DNA of 64,000 bases from Clostridia bacterium. GTDB taxonomy: Bacteria; Bacillota; Clostridia; Oscillospirales; Acutalibacteraceae. A program made the translations under genes and the position numbers. Under the pieces are notes generated by a model. The model did no database searches, was not told the DNA's origin, and was given only the letters and a program-made list of their open reading frames with translations. The stretch lies in the NCBI GenBank assembly GCA_017437005.1, contig JAFSBZ010000017.1, forward strand, positions 1 through 64,000, read 5' to 3'. This document shows, piece after piece, positions 8,529 to 17,917 of the stretch (within the stretch, counting starts at the first letter, position 1; each line of letters opens with the position of its first letter).

Positions 8529-9218
8529 ATGGATATTAAAAAGATTCTTTCATACGTAGACCATACCCTATTATCACAAAGCGCTACATGGGATGAAATT
8601 AAGGCGCTTTTAGACGACGGTATAAAATACGGCTGTGCATCCTGCTGTATTCCTGCTTCATACGTAAAGCAAGCAAAGCAGTATGTTGGTGACCGCTTGG
8701 CAGTTTGTACCGTTATCGGTTTTCCAAACGGATATTCAACAACCGCTACAAAATGCTTTGAAACCGAAGATGCCGTAAAAAACGGTGCTGATGAAATTGA
8801 TATGGTTATCAATATAGGCTGGCTTAAAGATACAAAATACGATCTTTTGCTTGAAGAAATAAAAGCAATTAAAGCTTCTTGCAAGGGCAAGATATTAAAA
8901 GTTATTATAGAAACCTGTCTTCTTACCGATGAAGAAAAAATTAAAATGTGTGAAATTGTATCGGCTTCAGGCGCTGACTTTATAAAAACCTCAACAGGTT
9001 TTTCCACAGCGGGTGCTACACGTCACGACGTGCAAGTTTTTGCCGACAATGTGGCAAGTCATTTGCAAATTAAGGCGGCAGGCGGCATATCTTCGCTTGA
9101 AGATGCCGAAGACTTCATAAATATTGGTGCTACACGACTTGGTACCAGCAGAATTGTAAAAATAGTAAAGGCTATGGAAAAAGGTGAAGAAAATGACAAA
9201 CAAGACTCCTCATATTGA
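8529..9218 (+). CDS. deoC: Deoxyribose-phosphate aldolase
   Basis: A 229-residue class I aldolase that splits 2-deoxyribose 5-phosphate into glyceraldehyde 3-phosphate and acetaldehyde. The Schiff-base Lys is Lys153 in [16 protein letters not shown] at the N-terminus and KAAGGI near the C-terminus are family marks. Its length is normal for bacterial DeoC. It is the first gene of a seven-gene nucleoside and nucleotide degradation operon, and its last 26 bases overlap the next gene. Confidence 0.95.
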   Translation: MDIKKILSYVDHTLLSQSATWDEIKALLDDGIKYGCASCCIPASYVKQAKQYVGDRLAVCTVIGFPNGYSTTATKCFETEDAVKNGADEIDMVINIGWLKDTKYDLLLEEIKAIKASCKGKILKVIIETCLLTDEEKIKMCEIVSASGADFIKTSTGFSTAGATRHDVQVFADNVASHLQIKAAGGISSLEDAEDFINIGATRLGTSRIVKIVKAMEKGEENDKQDSSY

Positions 9219-9942
9219 TTTAAAAAACGACATTGGCTTTGGCAAAACTATTCTTATGCCGGGCGATCCGCTACGTGCTAAATACATTGCCGATAATTTT
9301 TTAGAGGACGCTGTGCTTGTAAATGGTGTTCGTGGTGTAAATGGCTACACAGGCTATTACAAGGGCGTAAAGGTATCTGTTATGGCAAGCGGTATGGGTA
9401 TGCCATCAATCGGTATTTACTCTTACGAGCTTTATAAATTCTTTGGCGTACAAAACATCATTCGTGTAGGCTCTGCTGGTGCTATTAATGATAACGTAAA
9501 GGTTCGTGATATAGTTATGGGCATGGGTGCTTGCACCAACTCTAACTTTATATCACAGTACGGAATGAACGGCACTATTGCTCCTATATGCAGTTTTGAA
9601 ATGTTGGATATAGCCAACAAGATTGCAAAATCAAAAAATCTTAACGCACATATTGGTAATCTTTATTCATCCGACACGTTCTACGATGATACCTTTCCCT
9701 CAAGCAATTGGGGTAAAATTGGTTGTCTTGCTGTAGAGATGGAAGCTGCGGCTCTTTATACAACAGCTATGCGCCTTGGTATGCGTGCAATGGCTATATG
9801 CACCATTTCGGATATACTTTATCCGCCGTTTACTGCACTTCCTGCTGACGACCGCGAAAAAACCTTCACACAAATGATGGAGCTTGCACTCGACTGCGCT
9901 GTAGAATATGAAAACCTTCCCTTATTAGAGGTTAAAGACTAA
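9193..9942 (+). CDS. deoD: Purine-nucleoside phosphorylase (DeoD type)
   Basis: A 249-residue hexameric-type PNP that converts purine (deoxy)nucleosides and phosphate to base and (deoxy)ribose 1-phosphate. Visible marks are [12 protein letters not shown], the GSAGAIN loop and [10 protein letters not shown], with the Asp of TISDI expected to act on the base. ATG at 9193 is used because AAGGTG lies 6 bases upstream. It overlaps deoC and stops one base before deoB, so expression is coupled. Confidence 0.95.
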   Translation: MTNKTPHIDLKNDIGFGKTILMPGDPLRAKYIADNFLEDAVLVNGVRGVNGYTGYYKGVKVSVMASGMGMPSIGIYSYELYKFFGVQNIIRVGSAGAINDNVKVRDIVMGMGACTNSNFISQYGMNGTIAPICSFEMLDIANKIAKSKNLNAHIGNLYSSDTFYDDTFPSSNWGKIGCLAVEMEAAALYTTAMRLGMRAMAICTISDILYPPFTALPADDREKTFTQMMELALDCAVEYENLPLLEVKD

Positions 9943-9943
9943 T

Positions 9944-11110
9944 ATGAAGAGAGTTTTTTTAATTGTTCTTGATAGTTTTGGTATAGGCGCAATGCCCGAT
10001 AGCGAAAATTATGGTGACATTGGCGTTAATACCCTTGCTTCTATATCAAAATCAAAAAAATTTAAAATTAAAAATTTACAAAAACTTGGTCTTTTTAATA
10101 TTGACGGTGTTACTTGTGGCGAAAAGATTGAAAATCCGTCTGCCGCTATATGCCGCCTTGCAGAACTGTCTCGTGGCAAGGACACTACCATAGGTCATTG
10201 GGAAATAGCGGGTATTGTATCTGACAAACCGCTTCCTACCTATCCAAACGGTTTTCCGGCCGAAGTTTTGGATGAATTTTCTCGTCGCACAGGTAGAGCG
10301 GTTATATGCAATAAACCATATTCGGGCACCGAGGTTATAAAAGACTACGGTGACGAGCACGTAAAATCGGGCGCTTTAATAGTTTACACGTCGGCTGACA
10401 GCGTATTTCAAATAGCGGCTCACGAAGAAGTTGTTCCGCTTGAAGAGCTTTATAACTACTGTCGCATCGCGCGTGAAATTCTTGTAGGCGAGCACGGTGT
10501 GGGCCGTGTTATTGCCCGCCCATTTGTGGGCGAAAGCGGTAATTACAAGCGCACATCCAACCGTCACGATTTTTCACTACAACCTCCTCGCAAAACTATG
10601 CTTGACAGCATTAAAGAAGGTGGTCTTGACACAATATCTGTGGGCAAAATCTACGATATATTTGCAGGCGCAGGTATCAGCGAATATGTATATACCACAG
10701 GCAACTCTGACGGTATGACAAAAACTACTGAATATGCAAAGCGTGATTTTAACGGAATTTGTTTTACAAATCTTGTAGATTTTGATATGCTTTACGGTCA
10801 CCGCAATGATGTAGATGGATATGCCGCTGCTATAAGCGAGTTTGATAAGTGGCTTACAGAATTTTTACCACTGCTTCGCGATGAAGATATGCTTATTATT
10901 ACTGCCGATCACGGTTGTGACCCTGCATACACCGTAAGCACCGACCATTCACGTGAGTATGTGCCGCTTATAATTTACGGCAAAAATATTAAAGCCCAAA
11001 ATCTTGGTACACGCGAAGGCTTTTGTAATATTGGTAAAACCGTGTGCGACTATTTGTCGGTTGATGCTGATATTAAAGGCGAAAGCTTTATAAACGAAAT
11101 TTTAAATTAA
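9944..11110 (+). CDS. deoB: Phosphopentomutase
   Basis: A 388-residue alkaline-phosphatase-superfamily mutase that interconverts (deoxy)ribose 1-phosphate and 5-phosphate. The metal motif LDSFGIGAMPD is at residues 9-19, the phospho-acceptor Thr lies in KDTTIGHWE, and the C-terminal metal set TADHGCDP and STDHSREY is complete. It links the phosphorylases on both sides to DeoC. Confidence 0.96.
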   Translation: MKRVFLIVLDSFGIGAMPDSENYGDIGVNTLASISKSKKFKIKNLQKLGLFNIDGVTCGEKIENPSAAICRLAELSRGKDTTIGHWEIAGIVSDKPLPTYPNGFPAEVLDEFSRRTGRAVICNKPYSGTEVIKDYGDEHVKSGALIVYTSADSVFQIAAHEEVVPLEELYNYCRIAREILVGEHGVGRVIARPFVGESGNYKRTSNRHDFSLQPPRKTMLDSIKEGGLDTISVGKIYDIFAGAGISEYVYTTGNSDGMTKTTEYAKRDFNGICFTNLVDFDMLYGHRNDVDGYAAAISEFDKWLTEFLPLLRDEDMLIITADHGCDPAYTVSTDHSREYVPLIIYGKNIKAQNLGTREGFCNIGKTVCDYLSVDADIKGESFINEILN

Positions 11111-11121
11111 GAGGTGTAAAT

Positions 11122-11877
11122 ATGAAACAATATCATATCGCCCTTTCGGAAGAGCATAGCGCAAAGTACGCTATTATTCCCGGTGACCCCGGCAGAGTAG
11201 AAAAAATTGCCGCTTTTTTAGACGATGCTAAACAGGTAGGCAACAATCGCGAATACAACTCATATTTAGGTTATCTCGACGGTGAAAAGGTGCTTGTAGT
11301 ATCTACCGGTATTGGCGGACCTTCTTGCGCAATTTGTGTAGAAGAACTCGCTAAAATTGGTGTTGACACTTTTATACGCGTAGGCACCTGCGGTGGTATG
11401 CAACCCGAAGTAAAGCCAGGTGATGTTGTCATTTCTACAGGCGCTATACGTCAAGACGGTACAAGCCGCGAATATATGCCTATTGAATTCCCTGCCGTTG
11501 CTGATTTTCACGTTACAAGCGCTCTTTACAAAGCAGCCAATGCTCTTGGTTATGATAACCATATTGGTGTTGTTCAGGCAAAGGACAGCTTTTACGGTCA
11601 ACATTCACCCGAAAGTATGCCAACTTCACCCGAGCTTCTTGCTAAATGGGACGCCTGGAAACGCGGCGGTTGTTTGGCAAGCGAAATGGAAGGTGCAACC
11701 CTATTTATAGTAAGCGCCGCGCGCCGACTGCGTTCGGGTGGTGTGTTTCACTGTGTTTGGAATCAGGAGATATCAAAAAAAGCAATGCCTGAGGACCGCA
11801 AAGAAGACACCTCTTGCGCTATAAAAACCGCAATCGAAGCAATTCGCATTTTAATTAAACAAGATAAGGAAAAATAA
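11122..11877 (+). CDS. udp: Uridine phosphorylase
   Basis: A 251-residue nucleoside phosphorylase. It has AIIPGDPGRVEKI and GTCGGMQ of the NP-I family, and the QDGTSREY and SEMEGATLF segments typical of the uridine-specific branch. It yields uracil (or thymine) and pentose 1-phosphate, which feeds DeoB. GAGGTG lies 7 bases before the ATG, so it follows deoB with its own ribosome site. Confidence 0.92.
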   Translation: MKQYHIALSEEHSAKYAIIPGDPGRVEKIAAFLDDAKQVGNNREYNSYLGYLDGEKVLVVSTGIGGPSCAICVEELAKIGVDTFIRVGTCGGMQPEVKPGDVVISTGAIRQDGTSREYMPIEFPAVADFHVTSALYKAANALGYDNHIGVVQAKDSFYGQHSPESMPTSPELLAKWDAWKRGGCLASEMEGATLFIVSAARRLRSGGVFHCVWNQEISKKAMPEDRKEDTSCAIKTAIEAIRILIKQDKEK

Positions 11878-11880
11878 TTT

Positions 11881-12834
11881 ATGTTTGAAGCAGTACTTGA
11901 CTGTATAAAAAATTACGATACCATTATAATTCATAGACATTCTCGCCCAGATGGTGATGCTATGGGAAGTCAAATTGGTATGAAGCATCTTATCCTTGAA
12001 AACTTTGAGGACAAAACCGTTTATATGGTTGGCGACACCACAAATTATTTAAGCTTTATGCCCGATAGCGTTATGGATGAAATTGATGACAGCGTATATA
12101 GCGGTGCGTTGGCAATCCTTTTGGACTTTGCGTCCCCACATCTTGCAAGTGACGACCGATATACTAAAGCTGACAAAACCGTAAGGCTCGACCATCACAT
12201 ATATTGCGAAACCTTTACTGATGTAGAGGTTGTTGATAGCAGTTTTGAAAGCTGTTGTGGACTTGTAACCGCATTTGCAGTTGAATGTGGTCTTAAAATA
12301 AACGCTACTGCGGGCGAAGCGCTTTATACAGGTATGCTTACCGACTCAGGCCGTTTTCGTTACGATAGCACATCATCACGTACATTTAAATTAGCATCTG
12401 AGCTTATTGATACAGGCTTTGATACAAACGAGCTTTATCGCAATCTTTATTCAGATAATTTTGATAGTAAATTGCTAAAAGCAAAGTTTACTTTAAAAAT
12501 ACAGTTTACAAAAAACAATGTCGCATATATATATACCACAAAAGATGAACTGCAACAGCTTGGTAGTAGCGAATTTTCTATCTCTCGCGGTATGGTTGCT
12601 ACTATGGCAGATATTAAGGGTGTTGACATTTGGGTAAACTTTACCGAAAGTGATGAGGGCGTGTTGTGCGAACTCAGGTCAAGCCGTTTTAACATTAACC
12701 CAATAGCTGTAAAATACGGTGGCGGCGGTCACCAAAAAGCAAGTGGCGCGTGCGTTCCCGACCGCGAGACCGCGTTTTCTATGCTTAATGATTTGGACGC
12801 TATTCAAGGAGAATATAATGAACAAAGAAATTAA
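11881..12834 (+). CDS. DHH-family phosphoesterase, NrnA-like (first copy)
   Basis: A 317-residue DHH/DHHA1 protein. The metal motifs run in order: HRHSRPDGDAMGS, LLDFASP, RLDHH, and the DHHA1 block YGGGGHQKASG at the C-terminus. NrnA-type enzymes degrade short oligoribonucleotides and can dephosphorylate 3'-phosphoadenosine 5'-phosphate. Inside a nucleoside-degradation operon, the likely job is to turn nanoRNA or dinucleotides into mononucleotides. It is followed, with a 17-base overlap, by a diverged second copy. Confidence 0.85.
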   Translation: MFEAVLDCIKNYDTIIIHRHSRPDGDAMGSQIGMKHLILENFEDKTVYMVGDTTNYLSFMPDSVMDEIDDSVYSGALAILLDFASPHLASDDRYTKADKTVRLDHHIYCETFTDVEVVDSSFESCCGLVTAFAVECGLKINATAGEALYTGMLTDSGRFRYDSTSSRTFKLASELIDTGFDTNELYRNLYSDNFDSKLLKAKFTLKIQFTKNNVAYIYTTKDELQQLGSSEFSISRGMVATMADIKGVDIWVNFTESDEGVLCELRSSRFNINPIAVKYGGGGHQKASGACVPDRETAFSMLNDLDAIQGEYNEQRN

Positions 12835-13804
12835 ACAACAAATACTCCAAAAAATTAAAGAATATGACAAAATCTTTTTGTTTCGTCATATTCGTAATGA
12901 CGGTGACTGTGTAGGCGCTACAAAGGGTTTAAAGCGCATATTACAGCTCACCTTCCCCGAAAAACAAGTATTTCTTATTGATGATGACCGCGCCGAATAT
13001 CTTGAATTTTTAGGCCCCGATGACGAGCCTGTAGAAGACGCCGAATACACCGACGCTTTAGGCATAGTAATAGATACCGCAAGCGAAAAAAGAATATCTA
13101 ATAAAAAATACACCCTTTGTCGTGAGCTTATAAAAATTGATCATCATATTCCGCTTGAAAATTACGGCAATATTATGTGGGTTGAAGAAAACCGTTCTTC
13201 TGCTTGCGAAATGATTGCTGATTTTTATATTACATTTAGCGACGAATTAAAGATTGATAAAGCTGCCGCAACCTATATTTATACCGGTATGGTGACCGAT
13301 TCGGGCCGTTTTAAATACGAGGGTGTAAATGGTGAAACGCTACGTTGCGCGGCTGTATTATTAGATCAAGGCATAGACACCGAAACGCTTTATGCCCACC
13401 TTTATCTCGAGGCATTTGGCTACCTTAAATTCAAGGCAGAAATTTATCGCCGTATGCAAATTACCGAAAACGGTGTGGCATATATTTACGTTGACAAGGC
13501 TATGCAAGAAGAATTTAATCTAACACTCGAGCAAGCAAGCGCTTGTGTTGGTACACTTGATTCCATACGTGGTGCAATTGCCTGGATGGTATTTATTGAA
13601 AACGGAGACGATGAAGGCTCTATCCGTGTGCGTTTGCGTTCTCGGTTTGTAGCAATAAATCCCATTGCCGAAAAATATAACGGCGGCGGTCACGCTATGG
13701 CAAGCGGTGCTACGGTATATAGTTGGGACGAGGCCCAGCAGTTACTACGTGATGCCGATGCGCATATAAAAGAATACAAAGACACACACGAGGGTTGGCT
13801 ATGA
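12818..13804 (+). CDS. DHH-family phosphoesterase, NrnA-like (second copy)
   Basis: A 328-residue paralogue of the gene before it. The start is ATG 12818, with AAGGAG just upstream; longer in-frame extensions lie inside the neighbour. Motifs are FRHIRNDGDCVGA, VIDTAS, KIDHH and YNGGGHAMASG. The first motif has N-D-G-D where the first copy has P-D-G-D, and the linker regions differ, so the two copies may differ in substrate (for example oligonucleotide length, pApA or PAP). Its stop overlaps the surE start as ATGA. Confidence 0.85.
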   Translation: MNKEIKQQILQKIKEYDKIFLFRHIRNDGDCVGATKGLKRILQLTFPEKQVFLIDDDRAEYLEFLGPDDEPVEDAEYTDALGIVIDTASEKRISNKKYTLCRELIKIDHHIPLENYGNIMWVEENRSSACEMIADFYITFSDELKIDKAAATYIYTGMVTDSGRFKYEGVNGETLRCAAVLLDQGIDTETLYAHLYLEAFGYLKFKAEIYRRMQITENGVAYIYVDKAMQEEFNLTLEQASACVGTLDSIRGAIAWMVFIENGDDEGSIRVRLRSRFVAINPIAEKYNGGGHAMASGATVYSWDEAQQLLRDADAHIKEYKDTHEGWL

Positions 13805-14517
13805 GAATACTTATAACAAATGACGATAGCATTTCTGCTGAACAACTACTTCCTCTTGTAAAATATTGCCGTAAATTTGGTGAAGTTACAGTTGCTGTAC
13901 CCGAGGTTGAGCAAAGCGCTAAAAGTCACGGCATAGAGCTTCATAAGGCATTTAGGGTAGAAAAACGTTTTCTTGACGGCGATGTTGTAACCTATGTTGT
14001 TGACTCTACGCCTGCTGACTGTATGCGATATGTAATACTTGGGCTTGAGCAACGATTTGACCTTGTTATATCTGGAGTTAATCGCGGTCTTAATATGGGT
14101 AGCGATATACTGTATTCGGGTACGGTTTCTGCTGTACGCGAAGCAGTACTTCAGGGTATCCCTGCTATAGCGCTTTCTACCACACCCGAGAATTACCAAA
14201 ACGCTACTGCCCATCTTGACTTGGTTTTTGATTATATTAATGAACATAAGTTGCTTGAAATACATAACGCATATAATATAAATATACCACCAAACCCCAA
14301 GGGTATAAAAATAACCCGTCAGGGTGGAATGTATTTCTCTGACGGATTTATAAACGTAGAAGGCGATTTATATCGAGCCGACGGTAAATGTGTTTACAAA
14401 CCAAGTAATGACCTTACGCTTGATACCGATGCTACAATATCGGGATACATTTCTATTATGCCACTTAGTATGAATGTAACTGATATGGATGTATTTAAGT
14501 GTTTGACAAACAAATAA
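13801..14517 (+). CDS. surE: 5'/3'-nucleotidase SurE
   Basis: A 238-residue SurE-type phosphatase that releases nucleosides from nucleoside monophosphates. ATG 13801 follows GAGGG by 6 bases; an upstream TTG has no fitting site. The metal motif ITNDDS is at residues 4-9, SGVNRGLNMGSDILYSGT forms the active-site loop, and DSTPADC is conserved. It is the last gene of the operon and would supply the substrates for DeoD and Udp. Confidence 0.94.
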   Translation: MRILITNDDSISAEQLLPLVKYCRKFGEVTVAVPEVEQSAKSHGIELHKAFRVEKRFLDGDVVTYVVDSTPADCMRYVILGLEQRFDLVISGVNRGLNMGSDILYSGTVSAVREAVLQGIPAIALSTTPENYQNATAHLDLVFDYINEHKLLEIHNAYNINIPPNPKGIKITRQGGMYFSDGFINVEGDLYRADGKCVYKPSNDLTLDTDATISGYISIMPLSMNVTDMDVFKCLTNK

Positions 14518-14535
14518 GGATTATTTACACAACAA

Positions 14536-14561
14536 AAAAAGACTCCCGAAGGAGTCTTTTT
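14536..14561. terminator. Bidirectional terminator between surE and the surface-protein gene
   Basis: A 10-bp stem AAAAGACTCC / GGAGTCTTTT (14537-14546 with 14551-14560) with loop CGAA. A-runs and T-runs on both sides let it serve both converging transcripts. Confidence 0.88.
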
Positions 14562-14574
14562 TATTTGCTTTTAA

Positions 14575-16242
14575 TTAGCGCTTTTTGCTGGTGTAAAGAA
14601 CTACTGCGCCTGCTGCGATAGCCATTGCTACAACTGCGCCAATGCTGTCGCTTGTTGCAGGGCTGGTATTGTTAGAGTCAACAACTGTCAAACCATAGAA
14701 CTGGCAGAAGAAATTGTCAACGTATTCTGTTGATGAAGGACTTATTGTTGTGTACTGCTTGTCATTACGTGTACCAAAACCATATTCTTTTTCGCCAACT
14801 TTGGTAACATAAGTTTTTACTGTTGTATTGTATGAATAAACAGAAATTGCTGTGTCACCAAATACAGCATTAATATGATTTTTACCGTCTGTACCTACAG
14901 CATCAACTATATTCATATATTTCTTTGCACCATTTACCATTGCGTACATATAGTAACCGCCGGTTGTTTCTTCAAGATATACGTCAGCTGCTTTGTCCTT
15001 ATCGTCGGTAGTAGCCATATAGAAACCATCCATCTCACCTGTGAGGTAGAGAGTTTTCTTGAGGTTGCCCTGTACCATACCAAACTTGTATGCGGTATCT
15101 TTTACAGGGTTAGCAACAACGCCAAATCCCATTTGTGGTGCCTGCTCTTCTTTGTCCTCTTTATCTTCCTTCTCCTCTTCCTTATCGTCTGTAGAAGGAG
15201 GTGTTACGTCTTCACCTTCATCATCACCTGCAGGAGGTGTTACTTCTTCAACTGTTACAGCATAAAGCTGACAATAGAAACCATTGTACTCTGTCTTAAC
15301 AGGACCTACTGTTGTAAATGTCTTGTCATTACGGGTACCCATCCAATATGGAGCATCATTAACAATTGAAATCAAAGTTTTAGCTTCTGCATCAAAGGTA
15401 TAAACAGTAGTTGCGGCATCCTCAAACATACCGTTTACATAAGTACCGCTAACAACCATATTGATGTACTTTTTAGCGCCGTCAACCATTGCATAAAGGT
15501 TGTAGCCGCCTTCAACTTCTTCAAGATATACGTCAACTGCTGCAGCAACATCAGTTACAGTATTCATATAATATTTGTCCATTTCGCCATCGATATAATA
15601 AATATCAGTTTCGCTTACGTTAGACTGAATCATACCGAACTTATATGCTGTTTCAACAACAGGAGTTTCAACCAAAGTAATAACTGTTTCTGTTTCTTCC
15701 TCAACTGGTGGTGTTACTTCGCCACCTTCAGAGCCGCCTGCTAATACGATTGTGATAGAATCCCAATACATTGTATAGTTAAGGTCATGTTCAAAATGCA
15801 AGTATGTATAAGTTTCGGCATCTGGTGTAATAGTATACTCTTTTGTGCCGGCTGTTGTTGACAATTTTGTTGAATAAGTATATGAACCAACCTCATTACC
15901 AAATGAGAAAATTTCTGCATCAGGATTATCGTATGTCTTTTTGCCAGCGTTAAAAACCAACTTAATTTCCTTAATTGGTGAGCTGAATGCTGTAGTGTTC
16001 CAGAAAGAAGATGTTTTGCCATCCTTATCTCTTACCTGGATACCAGCATCATAGTTGCCGAGTTGTATCCACTCAAAGTCTACACCGTCAACAGTTGCTG
16101 TGCTAGCTGTATAACTTTGTGAAGGAAGTCCTAATGAGTCAACTGTTAAAACGATTTCTGTGCTGTCTGCTGCGGATGCGGTAAATACCATTGCTGATAA
16201 AAGCACGCATACGCAAACAAGAATTGAAAGAATTTTTTTCAT
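14575..16242 (-). CDS. Secreted repeat protein with a sortase-like C-terminal anchor
   Basis: A 555-residue protein with signal peptide (residues 1-24, cleavage near ASA). A beta-rich N-terminal domain (about 27-170) resembles a carbohydrate- or nucleic-acid-binding sandwich. Two related blocks of about 140 residues follow (about 205-340 and 380-525), each with YKFGM, a YLEE segment, GAKKY and TRNDK. An acidic Lys/Glu/Asp linker separates them. The C-terminus is SPATSDS, a hydrophobic stretch and KKR: the layout of a sortase signal, with PATSD where LPxTG is usual. It is transcribed in the same direction as the OB-fold and nuclease lipoprotein genes, and may be a wall-bound capture protein. 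Confidence 0.7.
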   Translation of the reverse strand: MKKILSILVCVCVLLSAMVFTASAADSTEIVLTVDSLGLPSQSYTASTATVDGVDFEWIQLGNYDAGIQVRDKDGKTSSFWNTTAFSSPIKEIKLVFNAGKKTYDNPDAEIFSFGNEVGSYTYSTKLSTTAGTKEYTITPDAETYTYLHFEHDLNYTMYWDSITIVLAGGSEGGEVTPPVEEETETVITLVETPVVETAYKFGMIQSNVSETDIYYIDGEMDKYYMNTVTDVAAAVDVYLEEVEGGYNLYAMVDGAKKYINMVVSGTYVNGMFEDAATTVYTFDAEAKTLISIVNDAPYWMGTRNDKTFTTVGPVKTEYNGFYCQLYAVTVEEVTPPAGDDEGEDVTPPSTDDKEEEKEDKEDKEEQAPQMGFGVVANPVKDTAYKFGMVQGNLKKTLYLTGEMDGFYMATTDDKDKAADVYLEETTGGYYMYAMVNGAKKYMNIVDAVGTDGKNHINAVFGDTAISVYSYNTTVKTYVTKVGEKEYGFGTRNDKQYTTISPSSTEYVDNFFCQFYGLTVVDSNNTSPATSDSIGAVVAMAIAAGAVVLYTSKKR

Positions 16243-16402
16243 TGCGATTTACTCCTTTTTGTTTATTTTTTTGAGGGGTTGTCCCCTTCATCGCATTGAT
16301 AATTATACCTTTTATTTTTAAATGTGTCAATAGTGAAAAGCAATTTTTACTACATATTGACAACTTTTTTAAGTCATTAACAACAATTAGTTATTATGTA
16401 AA

Positions 16403-16437
16403 CAAAAAGCAGCAACGACTTGCGTTACTGCTTTTTA
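16403..16437 (-). terminator. Terminator after the OB-fold lipoprotein gene
   Basis: A 14-bp stem with one mismatch (16423-16436 with 16404-16417) and a 5-base loop; on the minus strand the 3' arm ends in CTTTTTG. It ends the ABC-transporter/nuclease operon and leaves the wall-protein gene on its own transcript. Confidence 0.75.
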
Positions 16438-16452
16438 TTTCAAACTATTTGT

Positions 16453-17895
16453 TTATTTTGTAAATGTACAACTTGCATCAAATTCTACTTCGCAATCTCC
16501 AGAAGAATGCTTATAGTTTTTGATAATACCTGTAACACTAATTACGTCGCCTTCCACTAAGTTCTCTGCACCATCACCCTTCATACGATAGCACTTAAGC
16601 TCCTTAACACCACTGGTGCCTTCTACCTCAATAATAACAGTAAGGTTCTTGTATCCAGCATCATATGGAGTAGCAATTTTTGTAATTTTGCCTGTAAGTG
16701 TTGTGAAATATGGAAGTGATTCGGTAGGCTGTAGTGCAAATGCGGCATCAACAATTGCCTTAGGATCTGTAGGAACTACAACACCGCAAGAAGTATGACT
16801 ACGCAATGCGCAACCTGCATCAAATTCGATTGTACCATTGTAGTTTTTAATTGTACCGGTAACGGTGATTGTATCACCAACGCACATACGATTACCAACA
16901 CTTTCAGCCTGCATACGATAACATTCAATAGGCTTATCTTCTTTTCCCTCAACAACCATTACAACTGTCATGTTTTTGAAATTTGCGTCATAAGGGGTCT
17001 TTAGCTTGCTAACCTTACCTGTAAGAGTAGCCTCTATAGTGTTGCTACCTGTAAGTTTGTAAGCCTCGTCAACTATTTGAGCCATTGTTTGGGGTGGTGC
17101 TTCAGTACTACTTGTATCTTCCGGAGTTTTTTCGTCATCATCAACGTCATCATCCTTAGGAGCCTCTGATACCTTAACAATTTCTTTTACTACGCAACCT
17201 GCATCAAACTCAATAGTTCCCTGATAGTTTACAATAGTACCGGTTACGGTAATTTTATCGCCCTCGGTCAATGTGTCAGCGCCTTCGCCTGAAAGACGGA
17301 AACACTTGATAGGCTTGTCATCATGACCTTCAACAACGATTGTTACGGTAACGTTTTTGTACTGATCGCTGTAAGGAGTGTCAATAGATTTGATTGTACC
17401 GGTTAGGGTTTGTTCGCCGTCTAATTTTGCACCCTCTGCCAAAGCATAAGCGTTAGTTAGAATGGTTGCTACATCATCACCTGTAGAAACAGTAACACCT
17501 GTTACTTTATAACTAAATTCTGCAGTAGCGGTGTTATCTTTTTCATCCTTAACCGTAGCAGTGGCTGTAAAAAGAATATCACTTTCAGTCATTTCCGGAA
17601 CATCAATCTTTATGCAATTTTCAGTATCTGATTCAGCAATTTTAACTGCATCAGAAGCACCTTCGGTAACTGTAACCGCCCACTCAACTGCATAGCTTAC
17701 ACCGTCGATAGTAACAACATTTAAAAAGTCTTTGTCCACAAGCATTTCCATTGGCTTGCCTTTTTCGCCTGTTTGATACATATTTTCAAGATATGCAACA
17801 GCATTTGCAAGATTATCATTTGCCTTGTCTTTACAACCAACAAAGCAGGTAAAAATCATAAGCACACTAAGTGCTAATGCAATAAGTCTTTTCAT
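16453..17895 (-). CDS. Lipoprotein with three OB-fold-like repeats
   Basis: A 480-residue lipoprotein: the signal ends in CFVGC, with lipid-anchored Cys21. After an Ig-like domain (about 45-145) come three repeats of about 80-90 residues, each with a T(L/K)TGxI opening, TPY, KN(V/M/L)TV, an ECxR-type centre and GDxIxVTGxIxNY, then EFDA(G/S)C. The strand pattern fits the OB-fold modules found in secreted nucleases such as YhcR. An acidic linker lies near residue 255. It begins 22 bases after the SNase-like lipoprotein gene, so the two probably act together on nucleic acid at the cell surface. No catalytic motif is seen, so a binding role is inferred. Confidence 0.75.
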   Translation of the reverse strand: MKRLIALALSVLMIFTCFVGCKDKANDNLANAVAYLENMYQTGEKGKPMEMLVDKDFLNVVTIDGVSYAVEWAVTVTEGASDAVKIAESDTENCIKIDVPEMTESDILFTATATVKDEKDNTATAEFSYKVTGVTVSTGDDVATILTNAYALAEGAKLDGEQTLTGTIKSIDTPYSDQYKNVTVTIVVEGHDDKPIKCFRLSGEGADTLTEGDKITVTGTIVNYQGTIEFDAGCVVKEIVKVSEAPKDDDVDDDEKTPEDTSSTEAPPQTMAQIVDEAYKLTGSNTIEATLTGKVSKLKTPYDANFKNMTVVMVVEGKEDKPIECYRMQAESVGNRMCVGDTITVTGTIKNYNGTIEFDAGCALRSHTSCGVVVPTDPKAIVDAAFALQPTESLPYFTTLTGKITKIATPYDAGYKNLTVIIEVEGTSGVKELKCYRMKGDGAENLVEGDVISVTGIIKNYKHSSGDCEVEFDASCTFTK

Positions 17896-17917
17896 TTTAC
17901 TTTTCCTCTTTCCTTAA

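Noticed and set aside
14875..15369. 164-codon frame opposite the wall-protein gene
   Set aside because: Cys- and Phe-rich shadow of the repeat region; no family match or start signal.
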